Below the pieces are notes generated by a model, which worked only from the letters and a program-made list of their open reading frames with translations, was not told the origin of the DNA and did not search any database. Below, piece after piece: positions 36,795 to 50,209 of a stretch of 64,000 bases of DNA; the first letter of the stretch is position 1; each line of letters starts with the position of its first letter. Position numbers and translations under genes: made by a program. The DNA is from Tyto alba (lineage: Eukaryota > Chordata > Aves > Strigiformes > Tytonidae), in the NCBI RefSeq assembly GCF_018691265.1, contig NW_024881282.1, positions 54,877,122 through 54,941,121 on the forward strand. Reading direction: 5' to 3'.

Positions 36795-36937
36795 CTTTAT
36801 TGAAACACTTTCCCTTGTTCTTTTAAAAACAAACACTGAAGCAATTAAAATAACAACAAAGAAGCCAAGAACAACATCTAAACAGATGGACTACAGCTGA
36901 AGGAATTGCTTCCACTATGTATTTAAAAGCAATACAG
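36795..36937 (+). ncRNA. Candidate untranslated exon with strong splice signals
   Basis: A pyrimidine-rich ATTTTTTTTTAATTCAG ends at 36794, and a consensus donor, CAG followed by GTAAGT, starts at 36938. The 143-nt segment between has stops in all three plus-strand frames, so it would be a 5' untranslated or long non-coding RNA exon. No promoter, neighbouring exon or polyadenylation site could be linked to it. Signals of this quality occur by chance in a window this size, so this is a lead rather than a gene. Confidence 0.25.
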
Positions 36938-39194
36938 GTAAGTAAGATCAAACATTCTGATGGTAATTAATTCCATGTTTTGCAGCTGTTGAAACAAGAA
37001 TTGCATATTAATAACTCCAAGTGGCTTTAGAATTGATGAAAGAAATAATTTATGTAATAAAGGGAGTTTCTTTCCAGAATCAATGAATATTTTTTTTTTT
37101 GCTTTGGAATCAAATCTAATGTGTATTATATTAATTTTCTTAGAGTTTGGTCATCAAATTAACCAAATCCTGAGAAAATAATACAATCTAGAGAGATAAA
37201 TTCTTGCCTGTAAATTCTAACAAAAGCACTATCACATAGAAGTGATATGAAGAACTCTCTAAGTATAGATGTATGAAACACTGAAGAGGCCTGTTATTAT
37301 ATTCTGAACTTGTTGGAACAAGCTCCCCATAGATGAATAGATAGATATACCAGTGGGCATCAAAATTAATGAAGCACAGTATCCAAATAATTTCAGTCCT
37401 ATGATTGATTGGCTTTTGTATCTAACAATGACAGATCTGTAAAGGACACCTTTTCCTTGTTAGAGCCCTCACAGGTTCTAATTTCCAGACAGTTCTTTGC
37501 AAGATAAGAAGGAATCAAACACCACTTCTTTTCTCTCCATAGATAAACTGAAATATCTCTTCTTCCTGGCCACCTATTTTCACAAAACTTGTGGGAATCT
37601 GACCATCTATGGCTACCTAATACAACCCGTAATTGTATTGCATCAAACTCAAGTTTGACCCAAATTACAAATGACTCTTGTTTACCCAGTTTCAACTTCA
37701 GTATCAAAATCAGGCTTAGTCAAATAAATTATAGAATATAACATTGCAAGAATGTGAGTTCTTTCTAGTAAGTCAAGTGGGAATAATACTATAACTATAT
37801 TATATCATATAAAATGACTCAGCAAATAGAAACTAAAAGCGGTTTACATAAAAAGGTGTTAAAATTATTGCTAAAAATGTGAAAAACAATCCAGGTCAAG
37901 AGGGAGAAACCAAGGCTGGACTTACTACCTACTGTTTCTTGGCCTTTTCCATATAAATTGAGTAAGTTCTACACTGAATTGGAAGACGTTTTGGTGTGGA
38001 TTATTTTTTTTTTTTTTTCAAAGAAATCTATTTCCAGCAGTGAGTGAATGCTGGGTGCAAACTTTGGAATACAAAATTAAATGACTGTGTATGAAATGAA
38101 GAGAGGTTTCTAGTTTCATTTTATTTAAATTCTACAAATGAAACTGGCACAGATGAGGGGGTTGGTTGGTTGGATTTTTTATTTAAATGAAGTTCACTTT
38201 GTAATTGTATTAATTTATTTATTTAATTTTAAAAACATATATTTGAAACTGCAAATTATTCTCGAATTGTTGGTAGTGACTAAGCTTGAACTAGTCAGTC
38301 TGATTATCAGGAAAGTAGAATTTTCCCTTGTAAAAATGTTTTAGACCATTTTGTCAAAATTTCACTAACTTACTCTAGTACTTTTTTTCTCCATTCAGTT
38401 CATTTAAAAAACTGAACAAGCTGAATAAAAAGAATAATCCATACCTTCTGTTTCCAGAAGAGTCTTGATCTTGGTTTATTTATATGGTTTATTTACATGT
38501 GAAATGTCTTCCAAGCATCAGCCTTTGTGATAGTGAGAAAATATAACTAGAGGTGTGGACTTTAGGTCAAATCTTCCAAAACTGCCCATATTATAAATCT
38601 TTTAATATGTACACAGGTACTGCATTGTTTTTATACTCATTCTTTGGGAGTTGCACAAAATGAAGTATTTTTATGACCTTGCCTGCATTAGCAAAATTCA
38701 TGGTGCCATTTGGGCCAATTTGTAAAGCAAAATAATTTGTGTTGGAGACCCAGAATCTGCTCTACTTCTCTTTTGGTTTGGCTCTAGCTTGGATTAGCCC
38801 TCTCCTAATCGTCTGGGAAGAATGTCCATTAGTGGCAAACTTCTTGAGTTCATCTTCCAATTTAGTTTCATCCAAAATAATTCTATTTGCATGCTTCACA
38901 GTGTGATCCAAAGCACAGTAAATGGTGTCAGCTGAAAGATCAACTTAAAAAGTATAGTTCTTGATTTTAAATCTTAGATTTAGATGCTAACCTAAATGTG
39001 TCCTCTGCCAAAACATAGATTTCAATCACGTTCTTGTAGCATTATGCATTGTTACTCTGATGTCTGGGAAGCTGCCAAAGAAACAGCATTTATTGAAAGG
39101 GATCTGAATAGAATTAGAAACAATAGAAAGAACGTCTAGGAGAAAATGAAAGAAAAAATTAAAACCTTATGCAAATAACAACATTTCAATTCAG

Positions 39195-39300
39195 TTGTTC
39201 ATCTAGTCCAGTGCTGTATCTCTGACAATGATCAGAACTTCGAAAAGACAGCTGAAGGAATAAGCAATGCACAGTCTGAGCTCTCTACTCACCTTCTCAG
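39195..39300 (+). repeat. Possible ancient CR1/L3-like repeat remnant
   Basis: TTCATCTAGTCCAGTGCTGT followed by ATCTCTGACAATGATCAGAA resembles a 'TCTAGTCCAGT...GTCTCTGACAGTGGCCAG' motif found in old interspersed repeats of reptiles and birds. The match is recalled, short and diverged. Confidence 0.35.
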
Positions 39301-39365
39301 TGAGTGTAAACCTTTCTCTTGTTTGACTATATAACTGTTGCTGTTTTGAATATTTATTCAAAGTG

Positions 39366-39403
39366 TATTTTCTTCTAAGATCTGATATTTTCTTCTAAAA
39401 TCT
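39366..39403 (+). repeat. Tandem duplication, 18 bp with 20-bp period
   Basis: Copies at 39366-39383 and 39386-39403 (TATTTTCTTCTAARATCT) differ at one base. Confidence 0.9.
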
Positions 39404-40799
39404 AGTTTCCATGTTAACTTGTATCAGGAAAAACCTTACATGTTTTTCTTAAAAGCACTCTATTACTGATGAAAAGAAAATAATTTAAGTTTGAGTTTCA
39501 ATTTTGTTGAATATGTCTTATCCTTGTATAAGAGAATGGCAAATAGGAGTGTAATTCTTCTTTGTGCTCCTTTCATTTCTGTTTTATAACTGAACTATTT
39601 TTCTACTTGTCTCTTTTATAAGCAAAATCTGGACTTCATGAACATATGCAAACATGTTAACGTGCTGTTTGTTCAGATGTAGTCCATGAGAACAAACATG
39701 TCAGTAAAATGTGAATTTGAAGTTAAGTGCTGCATTCTTGTTATCAGAAAGAACAGAACTGTAAAGAAACAGTTAAAGATAGATTTTCCAAAGTGAAACT
39801 TTAAAAGAGGATATTTATTTTAAACTAAAGGACTTTTTTCATGGAACCAGCATGACTTGGATTCAAAAAAAACAGAATTTTGGACCAAAATAAGTAGATT
39901 TATATTTTGGAAGGTACATAAAACTGTTTTATTTAAGAGTATTTTGACAAAAATGCAGGCCTCCTGGACTTAAGATTGAAAATATTAAGTAGCTGTATGG
40001 TATTCATCTTTTTCAGGTATGTAAATCTTTTTAAATTTAAAGGAAGAATATTTGTAAAAAAAATAAAGTGATGTAATCCTGTCAATAATTTTCTTTTAAT
40101 GCTATAGTACATTTACATGCACAAAGAAATGAAGAAATTATAAAGAAATTTGTAATTCCATTGTGTTAGTCATTCACATTGGTAATATTAAGTAATACCA
40201 TACTTAATTTAATTAAACTAAATGTTGCTATCTTAATTTATCTAGCTATTGCAATTTAATCACTGTTAAATAGGGATCATCACTTAATTAAAATTGAGAC
40301 TACTTAATGGTTTCAGTTGTTGTTTCTGTGAAAGATGTTGTTTTTCATGCAAAAAGCACAAAACCTTTTATGGGGTAAAAAAACGACCTACCACATTGCC
40401 TTAGGAACATTTCTTTCCAATTAAAGCATTCATAGTACTATGAAAACATATTATGTTAAACATAGAGTAGAATTGTTCTCTAAATTCCACTCCATCATAC
40501 ACGCAGAGACTGAAAGAGGGAGAACGAACTGACATTGTTTGGCAAGGAATTTGCTCTCACAGAATCTTCCTACTACATCACATTTCACATTTCTTAGTGC
40601 CCAGTAGGTCACACCATGCAGGTACTGGGGAAGGGATTAGACTTTGTACACTGCAGGAGTTTTTATCAAGGCCATGAGAGAGAGATTGAGAGAGAATAAG
40701 AGATGACACACAATTTTGTTATTGTTCAAGGTTGGAGATCTCCAGGTAACTTCCTGCTTCCAAAATAGGGATATCGTGAATCCAAGTACTTTTTCTGAG

Positions 40800-40834
<35 letters not shown>
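40800..40834 (+). repeat. Poly(A) run, 35 bases
   Basis: This is the longest homopolymer in the window. No AATAAA lies close upstream, and no duplicated flanks or spliced-cDNA body were noticed. The minus-strand open frame starting with a phenylalanine run is an artefact of it. Confidence 0.95.
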
Positions 40835-40838
<4 letters not shown>

Positions 40839-43501
40839 TTCACTGGAGTTGATGAACTAGCTGGGACATTCCAGAGCTGACCTAGACTTTGATTTTATTC
40901 AAAATTTCTCAGGATAGATAATTGGAGGATGGGTAGCAAACAGGAGAAGACTAAGATAAAAATTCAGTCTTCATCAGCTTTTCTTCATGATTTTCAGATA
41001 GGGAGAGTTTCAAACAGTTTTGAAGGAAGCTCACAAAGAAAGAAAATAAGAAAAAAATTCTCTGTCTGAGTAGCGCATTTTAAAAAATTTATACTTCAAA
41101 AACCCAAACACATTCAGCAGTCTCTTGGTGATTCTTTTGTAAAGTGACATTAAAAGCTGATTTGCATAAAAAATGTAAAAATGAGTTCAAGGTAGAAAGC
41201 AGAATACTGTCAGGAAAAAAAAAAATAAAAAGAAGCAGCTGAAGATAAGAGACTATTTAGAACTAGTCACTTCATATTTTCTAAGCATCCTCGAAGACTG
41301 CATCTGAAAATAGCTGAAGACTTTTGATAGGTTTGAATAACTGCCAATCTTTTCCTTGGTGTACACCAGATGGAATAATATAGACATATGAAAAAATAAG
41401 TTTTGTATTATTCACTGATGAAATTGGTACTTACCTGTTGAAACCTCCAACAGTTTGTTGTGAAATCCATTTATGCATTTTCCTAACTAATTTAGTGGTT
41501 TGTAGGGGGTTTATTCTTACTATTCAGTTACTTTAAAATTTTATTACAATGATAAGAAATGGAAATAATATACATTTCTATTTTATAAAATTAATAATTT
41601 GTAAAAATATTTTTATTAATTATAAATTTCATTTAATTTAATTAAAATAAAAAGAAATTAAAATTTATTAATCTTCTTTGTTAAAAAGATAAAATTAAAA
41701 TACCTGTTTGTTGTTTTTCAGGTAAACTACCAACTTTTTGTGAGCTGGATTTCCTTATCTTGTGTGACCAGAACCTGTGATATATAAATGAGCCTAGAAT
41801 ATTACACAAACAATTGTAATGCATTCTATGAAATGTTTGGCCAAATTGAATGTTATAATCAGAAAGACACAAGCTACTCTTCAACATCCAAGGTCTTTAA
41901 GGATGTTGTTAACTCTCAGAGACCTAATCAGCTGGTTATGAAGCATAAAGAGGATGTTTTCCATCATTATCAGTAGGTTTGTATTTCCTATCTTTAAATT
42001 TTTTGGACCCTCTTATTTCTGTGGAAGTTACAAAGACACTCTTACTGTCTGAGAAAGTTACTCATAGCATCATAGACTTCTGACTTGTCACAAGTGTTGA
42101 TTTTTTTCCTTTATTCTAGCTATTTGTTGTACTTAATATGCATACTACCATAAGCAGAGAGTATCAGAGGGGTAATAACAGACTTCCCTGCCCCATTTAT
42201 TTATTATTCCAAAGCATAACTTTACATTATTCAATATATCAGGAAAATTTGCTGCTTTGTTAAAAGCAGTGGTTGATAAAGAGGTTATGATTTTCTTGGA
42301 AAATTTTTCCCTTGAACTGAAAAATAAATTATTAGGGGGCTTTCTTCTTAAAAGTAGAAAAGAAGATAAATCTGTATATCAACAGAAAATATTTCAGTCA
42401 TGAGAAAGTAACATATATATAATTTCAAAAGAAACTGATTCCTTTCAAAAAGTGTCAAAACACTTCACTGACAATTTTCAAAATTAACTCGTTTCTTCTA
42501 CAGCAGCTATTTTGCTATTGAAACATAAATTGCAAGTAGTTTTGATCTCCTATAGCTCTGATTTTGCAAGTTTATTATCTATTTGCTTAAAGTACTATAT
42601 CAAATTATAGTTCTCATGAATCTGGGCCAGGTTTTTATTTATTCAAATTGGATTTTAACTACTTTCACCCAAGTCAAATTTAATAATTCTATATGTTGTA
42701 GACCCCAAGACATCTGCCCTCTCCCCCAAATTAAAAATAAAGTAAATATACAACTTTTTTTTAGCTCTTCCCCTGTTATGTAGGAACATTAGAAAGCTTC
42801 TGAAAGATAACGAGGATGTGATACAATATGGTTACTGAGGATAGCATACTTTCATGGACTGGTGTTTTTTTAAATACAGAGTATTTTACCAGAGACTTTT
42901 ACAACAAAGCAACACTGAACTTTGACTATATAAATATTTTTATATATGCATACATATATACATATATAATTTGTAGCCTGTGTAAAGCCAATATCTCAGT
43001 ATATTAAGGAAAGCCTAACTGGATACCCCAAGTACATTATAGATATCATCATGTAAATTTGTGTAAGGACTCTTCTACAGTAACACTTTAGCAGTCCAAC
43101 ACTAGAGGATCTTTTACTGCAGTGATAAAATTACAGTGAATTTAAGAGCTTTCAACGCTTGTGTGTTCTAACAGAATTCATGATATGTATAATGGTAGAG
43201 TATGAAATGCTTTACCCTGTTAAGTTTAACCTGTAAAATCTCATCTTTTCTTAAATAAATAGAGGAGAGAACATTGGGGGTTAAAAGGAAAATAAAATGA
43301 AAAAGAGAATACAGCCAGTGAGAGGCAAAAAATAACAAGGGCAAGGAATATGGTAAAATACATTGACAAGTACCTGTAAAACTGCTGCCTACACAGTACG
43401 TTGCAAATTACAAGTCATGGTCTATAGACAAAGCATTTACAAGAGCTGAGTTATCAAAAGAACTTAGTCCAAGACGTTAAAAAACATTTTGTCATTTTAG
43501 G

Positions 43502-43538
43502 AAAAAAAGAAAAAAAAAAAAAAAAGAAAATAAAAAAG
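43502..43538 (+). repeat. A-rich low-complexity tract
   Basis: A runs interrupted by single G or T residues over about 37 bp. Confidence 0.85.
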
Positions 43539-43908
43539 GCACTTGCAAAGACTCGCAAGTCAAAGTTATCAAAATACACAGACATCAAAACTGCAGTGGG
43601 GCAGCAGGTACTCAGGAGGTGTAGAGATGAGCATTGCAGAAAGAAATTTTATCATTTAAAGTGAAAAATTAGGGACAAAATTACTCAGACATGCTGGCTG
43701 ACACACCCTATCCACATCATGCATGAGATCATATTACAAAGGTAAATATAACGATACATGGCAATTCTCCCATGGTAATGCACTAGTACTTCCAGAGAGA
43801 CTATTGAAAGGCAAACATCCCAGCATTCCTCAAGAGTTCAACTTTAAAGTTCTAAATACAGATTTATTATTGAGAAGACATGATTTTAAATATTAAGAAG
43901 ATACGGGT

Positions 43909-44492
43909 TGTGGTGGGTTGACCTTGGCTGGACACCAGGTGCCCACCAAGCTATTCGATCACTCCCCTCTCAGCAGGATGGCAGGAGGGGAAAAAATAAG
44001 ATGGAAGAATTTTCTGGGTCAAGATAAAGACAGTTTAATAGGGCAAAAGTAAAGTCTGTGCATGGAAGCAGCAGAAGACAAAGATTTATTCTCTGTTTCT
44101 CATCAGGAGGTGATTTCTAGACACTTCCCAGGAAGCAGGGCTTCGGTATGTGTAGCAGTTTCTCCAGAAGACAATTGTCATACTAACAAATGCTGCCACC
44201 TCCTCTTTTCTCTTAGGTTTTATTGATGAGCAGACATCACATGTTATGGAATACCCCTTCAGTCAGTCTGGGTCAGTTCTCCCGGTTGTGTCCCCTCCCA
44301 ACATCTTGCCCGCCCCCAGCCTACTGGTGAGGGGGAGATGTTGCAGAGACAGCCCCGATGAGGTGGAGCACTGCTCAGCGGTAGCCAAAACACTGGTGCA
44401 TTATCAACACCTTTCTAGCTACCGATACAAGGCACAGAACTATGAGGGCTGTTATGGGGAAAATGAACTCCATCTCAGCCAGACCCAATAAA
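43909..44492 (-). mobile_element. Solo LTR of an avian ERVL-like family, minus orientation
   Basis: The plus-strand left end, TGTGGTGGGTTGACCTTGGC then ACACCAGGTGCCCACCAA, is the reverse complement of a widespread avian LTR terminus. On the minus strand the U3 start reads TTATTGGGTCTGGCTGAGAT, and later blocks GTTTTGGCTACCGCTGAGCA and GGGTATTCCATAACATG fit the same family. ATTAAA (complement of 44034-44039) is present, and a weak TATA-like AATAAAACC lies at 44216-44224. The right boundary is approximate. Flanks CGGGT and GTGTA do not match, so the duplication has decayed or the end is misplaced. It is about 584 bp, without viral coding sequence. An 81-codon open frame at 44246-44491 is a by-product. 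Confidence 0.85.
44034..44039 (-). terminator. ATTAAA polyadenylation signal of the 43909-44492 LTR
   Basis: Minus-strand ATTAAACTGTCTTTATCTTG matches the ATTAAA-CTGTTCTTATCTCA arrangement of the LTRs at 1447 and 2844, indicating shared R/U5 ancestry. Confidence 0.55.
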
Positions 44493-47400
44493 GTGTATAT
44501 TTAAATTGAGCGTGCCTGGAATGAATCTCCATGTCTGAGATCAACTGACACAGAATAGCCTGTGTCCACAGTATTAATCCCTCTTATTTTCTGGGGTACA
44601 TGGGATGCAAACACTTATTGAGCATTACTCCTGATTTGTGTTTAGGAACTGTTTAGAAGGATTTTTGTTGGCCTGGACCAAAACTATTTCATAGGCTGCT
44701 CTTACATTTCAAAAATATGGAATATCACTGGGAAGTGTACTTGTGTCAGTCTTTATCTTATTAGTGTAAACACATTCATAAATTTCCAGAAAGTGAAAAT
44801 GCATTATCAAGACAAATCAGTAACACATGCTACATCAACAGACTCTATCCCTTACACAGGGATTGTTAATCTCCATGCACATCCAGAGAGAGCACACTAC
44901 TCCCTTTAAGAACCAGTTTTGCATTTGCTTTCTATATCATATTCTTTCCATGTTTGACAGAAAGTGATTTCTCTGCAATGCAATTGGAAACAGAAAATTA
45001 TTTTACATTTTTAGACAGCTAGGCAAGGCCTTTCTATAGCCTCATGACTTTTCTCAGAATAACTTTACTGAATCACTGCTGATGAGCTTCTCACAGTGGT
45101 TCTCAAGCTCTTGAGTAGCCACCTCCTTCAAAGTCAGCTTCTTCAACTATTGCTGGACAAACAGCCAGCCTCAGTTGATTTGGTTTTAGCCCCTCAGTAG
45201 GTCAGTGGAACTAGGTTATGGAAAGTATACAGTATTGTAAATTATACAGCTACACTTTCCAAATATTTCAGATCGTTGCAAACACAAACCAAAACAGAGT
45301 CAAGATGAAAATATTTTTTTTTATCTTGTAGTGTTTGGAAAGAAGAGGTGTAAATTCCTCTCTTTTAACTCTTCTATGGCTACCTCAAGATTTCAGCTAT
45401 TACAATGATAGTTGCAAATAAAGCTTAGCTATATTCTTACTGTCTGTAACCTCTCAGCCCATCTTGAAATTCTCCCACTACTCCCACTGCATGATGTGCC
45501 AAAATTCTTTTTATAACTTCTAGGCTCTGTCATCTGTTTCCTTGTTCTCTATCCTTGTCAGGTCAATGTTCTTTAGATTGAATTTTCTCTAGATTGAATT
45601 TCCAAACCTCTGCAGAGTCATCAGTTCTTGATTATCCTCCCTTACAGTACTATTGAGCATAAGCCTTGAATCCATGCCTTATTAGGAACTATAAAGATTC
45701 AAGAAATCACCCAACAGTGTAACCATACTATTATTCCAGAGGTTGTATAGCTCACAGAAAGCTTGTCTTTGATCACTGTGCTATCATAAACCTTATTTAT
45801 GTTGTCTTTCACCTCAGGCTCAATAAGGGTGGAGTTAGATGCTAATGACGACTGAAACAACAATAACGATGACCAGAGGCCATTTTTACTGCAAATGCAG
45901 GGGGATGAGAATTGATTTAGTGATACCCATTTATCAGCATTTGTGCATGGGAAAAAAGGGACCGAGACAGGAAATTGTAAAATAAACAGAAATCAAGAGA
46001 TGATAAACATTGACAATGGGGTCCTGAGAGTAAGTCAAGAGAAATGAAATCTCTCTGTGCAGGGTGCTGGCAGTCTTAGATTGCCAAAGCATCTGTCTCT
46101 TGAAATATGATGTTACTTCTCTGAAAAAAGGAAACTTTAGAGACAGTCTGGGCTGTATTAGAACAGTATCTCTGTTCATTTTTTCCACTGTAGAAAGAAA
46201 AAAACACTTGCAGGGCCCTGAACATTACCTGATTATTTAGTCAAAAGGGACAGCAATGCCACATAAAAGAAACTCACTCAGCACATTTAAACAGTATCTT
46301 ATTCAGGTAATATAAGTATCTACTCTACCTTAAAATATTACCTCGTGTTTTAGTTGGGCCATTATCATTGATAAGCAGATTTTTAATCAAGGAAATAAGG
46401 CATAGTTAATTATGTGGATGGGTTGTGATTTAAATTATACTTTATTAGCTGTGTTCATCACCTTCCAGCCCACAAACCAGGTGTGACATGGCAGTTCTTT
46501 CTTTAACTACTGCTTGCAGAGATTACAGCCAGAACCAGACTTAATCCAATTAGCAAACAGTGTCCTCATGTGAAAAGTGAAAAACTGCTGACAGTAGCAA
46601 TGACTACCATTAGTGCTCTTCAGTTAAGAGATTCTCTAATTACATAGCTTGACATTCTCCGTGGGATCATGATAGCCTGAAGATACACTGCAAAAAAATA
46701 GATTATAGGTGTAAACAAGGTTTATTCAAAAAAGTAAACCACCAGTCACTACAATGGAAAAGAAAATGTTACAGTTTGAAACACCTGGAACTGCAGATGT
46801 GGAATAATAAAATGTCTTCTTTAAAGTATGAAAATTAATAGCACTATTTGTTAGAGATTAATTTTTATGAACTATCTAAATTGTAACAAATCAAATGCAA
46901 TTTCCATGAAGTTACGAGATCATATACTTTGCTGTCCAGAAATATTTGTTCTCAGCATGGAACATCAGATGCTGTTTTTTCTGGAATAGAGATCTGTAGT
47001 ACAGGATTTAGAATGTCTTTTTAAGGCCTCACAGATTCTCTAAACTCATTGAAATATATGAAATTAGATTGATAACTTTGATCTTTATGGGAAATTCTCC
47101 GTGCTTAAGCTGTTCATGCATATGGCCTTTATGAAAAGAGTGTCCACACCGATTGTGTGGCACAGCCTACCATCTGTATTTCATGCTCAGTGAGCATTCT
47201 TTGTAACTTAAGTTTTGTCAAAGATATCTCAGTTTTGCCAGTTTTCTTTTACATTCCATACATATTGTTTCATCTTTACCTGTGACAGTTTCTATGATGA
47301 AGAAATCCAAAATTAAGTATTCTACTGTTTTGATGTATTCCACTGTTTCTTCACTGAAAATTTTACATTGGAGGCCTTCTGCATACCATTTCTCAAACAA

Positions 47401-47822
47401 ATAAAGTGTGCATAACACGTAAAACAACTCTGAAAAGTAGAGAAAGTTCCAGGCAGAATGTATTTTTCTAGAAATGTGATGGTCCAGAGCTGGGGACGAA
47501 CAGCCCCTCAGCAAAGAACAAGATAATATAACAGAAAGGACTACTGAAGTTTGTTAAGATGAGTGTCTTTTTTTTCTAGACAAAATAAAAAGCATGAGAC
47601 ATATGAGACCAATATCTCTTTCTCCCCTTATGAAGTTTTATCAGACTGATACAGCTGTACTCTGGTTGCTATTGCACAGTAAGAGAGATGAAACAACTTT
47701 TAAGAAATATAAGTCATACTGCAGATCATGAAGAGACACCAACAATGCAGATGTCTATGTTATCATAAAATGAAATACAAATACCTTTGGGTTGATAGGA
47801 AACATCTTAATGAATCTAAAGC

Positions 47823-47840
47823 ATATATATATATATATAT
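47823..47840 (+). repeat. (AT)9 microsatellite
   Basis: Nine uninterrupted AT units followed by GTATG. Confidence 0.9.
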
Positions 47841-50074
47841 GTATGCTCTTTTTGGAACTCATCAACATGGTTTAGATGTTTTATGGGCGTATCCTCAAGT
47901 GATCCAGAGAATCACACAGAATTATTACCTAATCAAAATGCAAAATTCATTGATGTGTGATGTAATTAAGCAATGAAGTTTGAATGTGTTCATTAAATTG
48001 GAATCAAAAATAGATGAGACTGTAGTGTCAAGGTCCTTCAACAGCTAACTTTACCCTAAAGTCTAATCTGATACAGATGCAATTATTAGTTTAGCAATTT
48101 AATGAAATCTCATGCAGTCTACAATAATCAATCAGTTCTTCTTATTGGACTAAACCCACATGAAAAGAATGTCAGTTTTGGAAAATACTATGAAATCGGA
48201 TACATGTAACGTTCTGGCTAGGATTTCTTTCAGAGGCCTATGAAAGTATGAACATGGCAGAGTTTAGTTAGGATGTCAGTTTGAAAAACAGAAAAAAAAT
48301 AAGTCATTGAATAGAGAAAATATAATTTCCTTCTTAAGGAATGTTGTAATCATCAGTAGAAAGATAACAAAATTCAAACTTCAGCTTTGTGACTGACTGA
48401 AGTGTAGGCAGGGTTTATGCTGTTGTATAATTACTGATAATTAGGTAATCTAGTATAATTCTGTATTGGTTAGTAGCCTTATATATTGGGAAAATAAATG
48501 CATTTTTGTGGAGATAAAGTGTTAAAAGGTGTTCCATTTAGTTACTTTTTAGTAAAGGAGAATCAAAGACTGAGTAATGAAGTGTCATCTATGCAAGCCA
48601 GTGTGGAGACCAATGCCATTGTCACTGTTAAGAACAATTGCTATTGGACTAATTGTCATTGGAAGTATAAAATTGCAGGCTCATCTATTTGGATAGCCTT
48701 ACTTCTAATGTTGAACTAACTCTTTCCACCAAAATAACCTAGGACATATTTGTATGGATGGGTGATGACAACTCTACATTTCTCTGTCTGATCTGAATCA
48801 GATTCTTTGAACATGAAAAGATTATCAAAATTGGAAGAATATTTAACTCAGTTAATCAAATGTGGATAGGTAAGGCAGTTACAAATCTACTAGAGAAATA
48901 GTAATGGTATGCCTGATGGGTCTTTTTTTATGTCTCTTACACACCTCCATTTTCAATTCATGTGATCTCATATGTCCCTCTATGATGACATGACCCTACA
49001 TGACTACAGGACCCTACATGAGTACTTGAGTGCATTGATTCAAAATCAGAGTCATCTTACGTGTCTTTCAGACTGAAAATTACCCTTATTCAGCAGGAAA
49101 AATCACACATAAATGGTCTGCCCTAGAAAGTACCACATAGGCACATAACAGACTTATCAAATAATATTTTTTAAAAAATAAATTTTGCTGATTATACGTC
49201 CACTTCATTAACTTAGCATGTTTTCATAAACAAATATTGTCAGGGTCTGACTGTGGGTGACCAAGGTCTACTTGTAAAACAGTGGTCATTGCAGGTCATT
49301 TCTGAAGTGCTGAACAGGGAAGGAAACTGAAAGATTACATTGTACTTAAATGCTGTATTTGGCTAAGTCCAGATAAGTCCAGACTGCTAAGTTCAAACTG
49401 CATAATCAATCTTTCAAGGCAACCAAAAGAGCAGGGGAAGGAAGAGGAATTCCTTATAAGCATTTTTCTCTAGTTTGCTTCATTCCTAGCCTGTGGGCAC
49501 ATAGGCCAGATTTTAGTGCATTAGCATTTACATGGAAATGTCCTTTAGGAAAGCAATCCTTCAGAAGCCTACAGCAGGCGTAGAGATGCCCATTTCTTTT
49601 CTTATATACCCTGTGGCCTCTGCAAACAAGGTTTCAGGATTTTATGAATTCTGTTTTCAATATTGTCCTAAGCAAATTACATTGAAATGATTAAGAAAGA
49701 GTTGTACCTCAGGGCTATGTACAGCTGGTGACATTCACAACAGCTTGCATGGAGCCTAAGGTTGTAGGAAGGGACTGGGCTGGAACATATTAATCTCAGG
49801 ATGTGAAGGCTGTGACACTATTTGTACCGATTCAGCTCTCTGTTCAGTAAATGTGGACCAGGCTACTGTCCATTCTGTCACCTTCCAACTGAATTCCTGC
49901 TCTGGGGTAAAGAATGGAGAGAAAATAAGCTGTCTACATCCCATGCTTTCTCTTGTGCCTACTTCAAGTTACTATCCCTGGGAGTAGTGGGAACTGAAGT
50001 TTTTATTCTCTCTTATGGACACATATGCTCAGCATGTCTATGTCTATGTAGACATTTAAAACTACAGAAAGAAA

Positions 50075-50102
50075 ATTAATTAGAATTGATTAATTAGAAT
50101 TG
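50075..50102 (+). repeat. Perfect 14-bp tandem duplication
   Basis: ATTAATTAGAATTG is repeated back to back. Each copy carries TAATTA, the core bound by many homeodomain proteins. Confidence 0.9.
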
Positions 50103-50185
50103 ATGCTTAAAAAAACTCTGCTAAGGTCTTAGGTAGAAGTCCCAAAGTCCAAATTATGAACTAACCTCCCTATTAACCAATATAG

Positions 50186-50209
50186 ATTCATAGAATCACA
50201 TAATAGTAG
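50186..50209 (-). mobile_element. Possible CR1 3'-end remnant, minus orientation
   Basis: TTCATAGAATCACATAATAG resembles the inverted ATTCTATGA repeats at CR1 3' ends. Only about 24 bp match and nothing follows, so this may be coincidence. Confidence 0.3.

Larger units (their letters stand above)
34954..43903. other. AT-rich non-coding sequence
   Basis: No coding gene is supported. It contains the candidate untranslated exon at 36795-36937, T runs near 37090-37100 and 38004-38018, an 18-bp near-perfect direct repeat (39366-39403), a possible ancient repeat near 39.2 kb, the A35 run at 40800, and TA-rich low complexity near 42930-42970. Open frames of 60 to 102 codons (for example 37399-37707) have no recognised domain. 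Confidence 0.6.
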
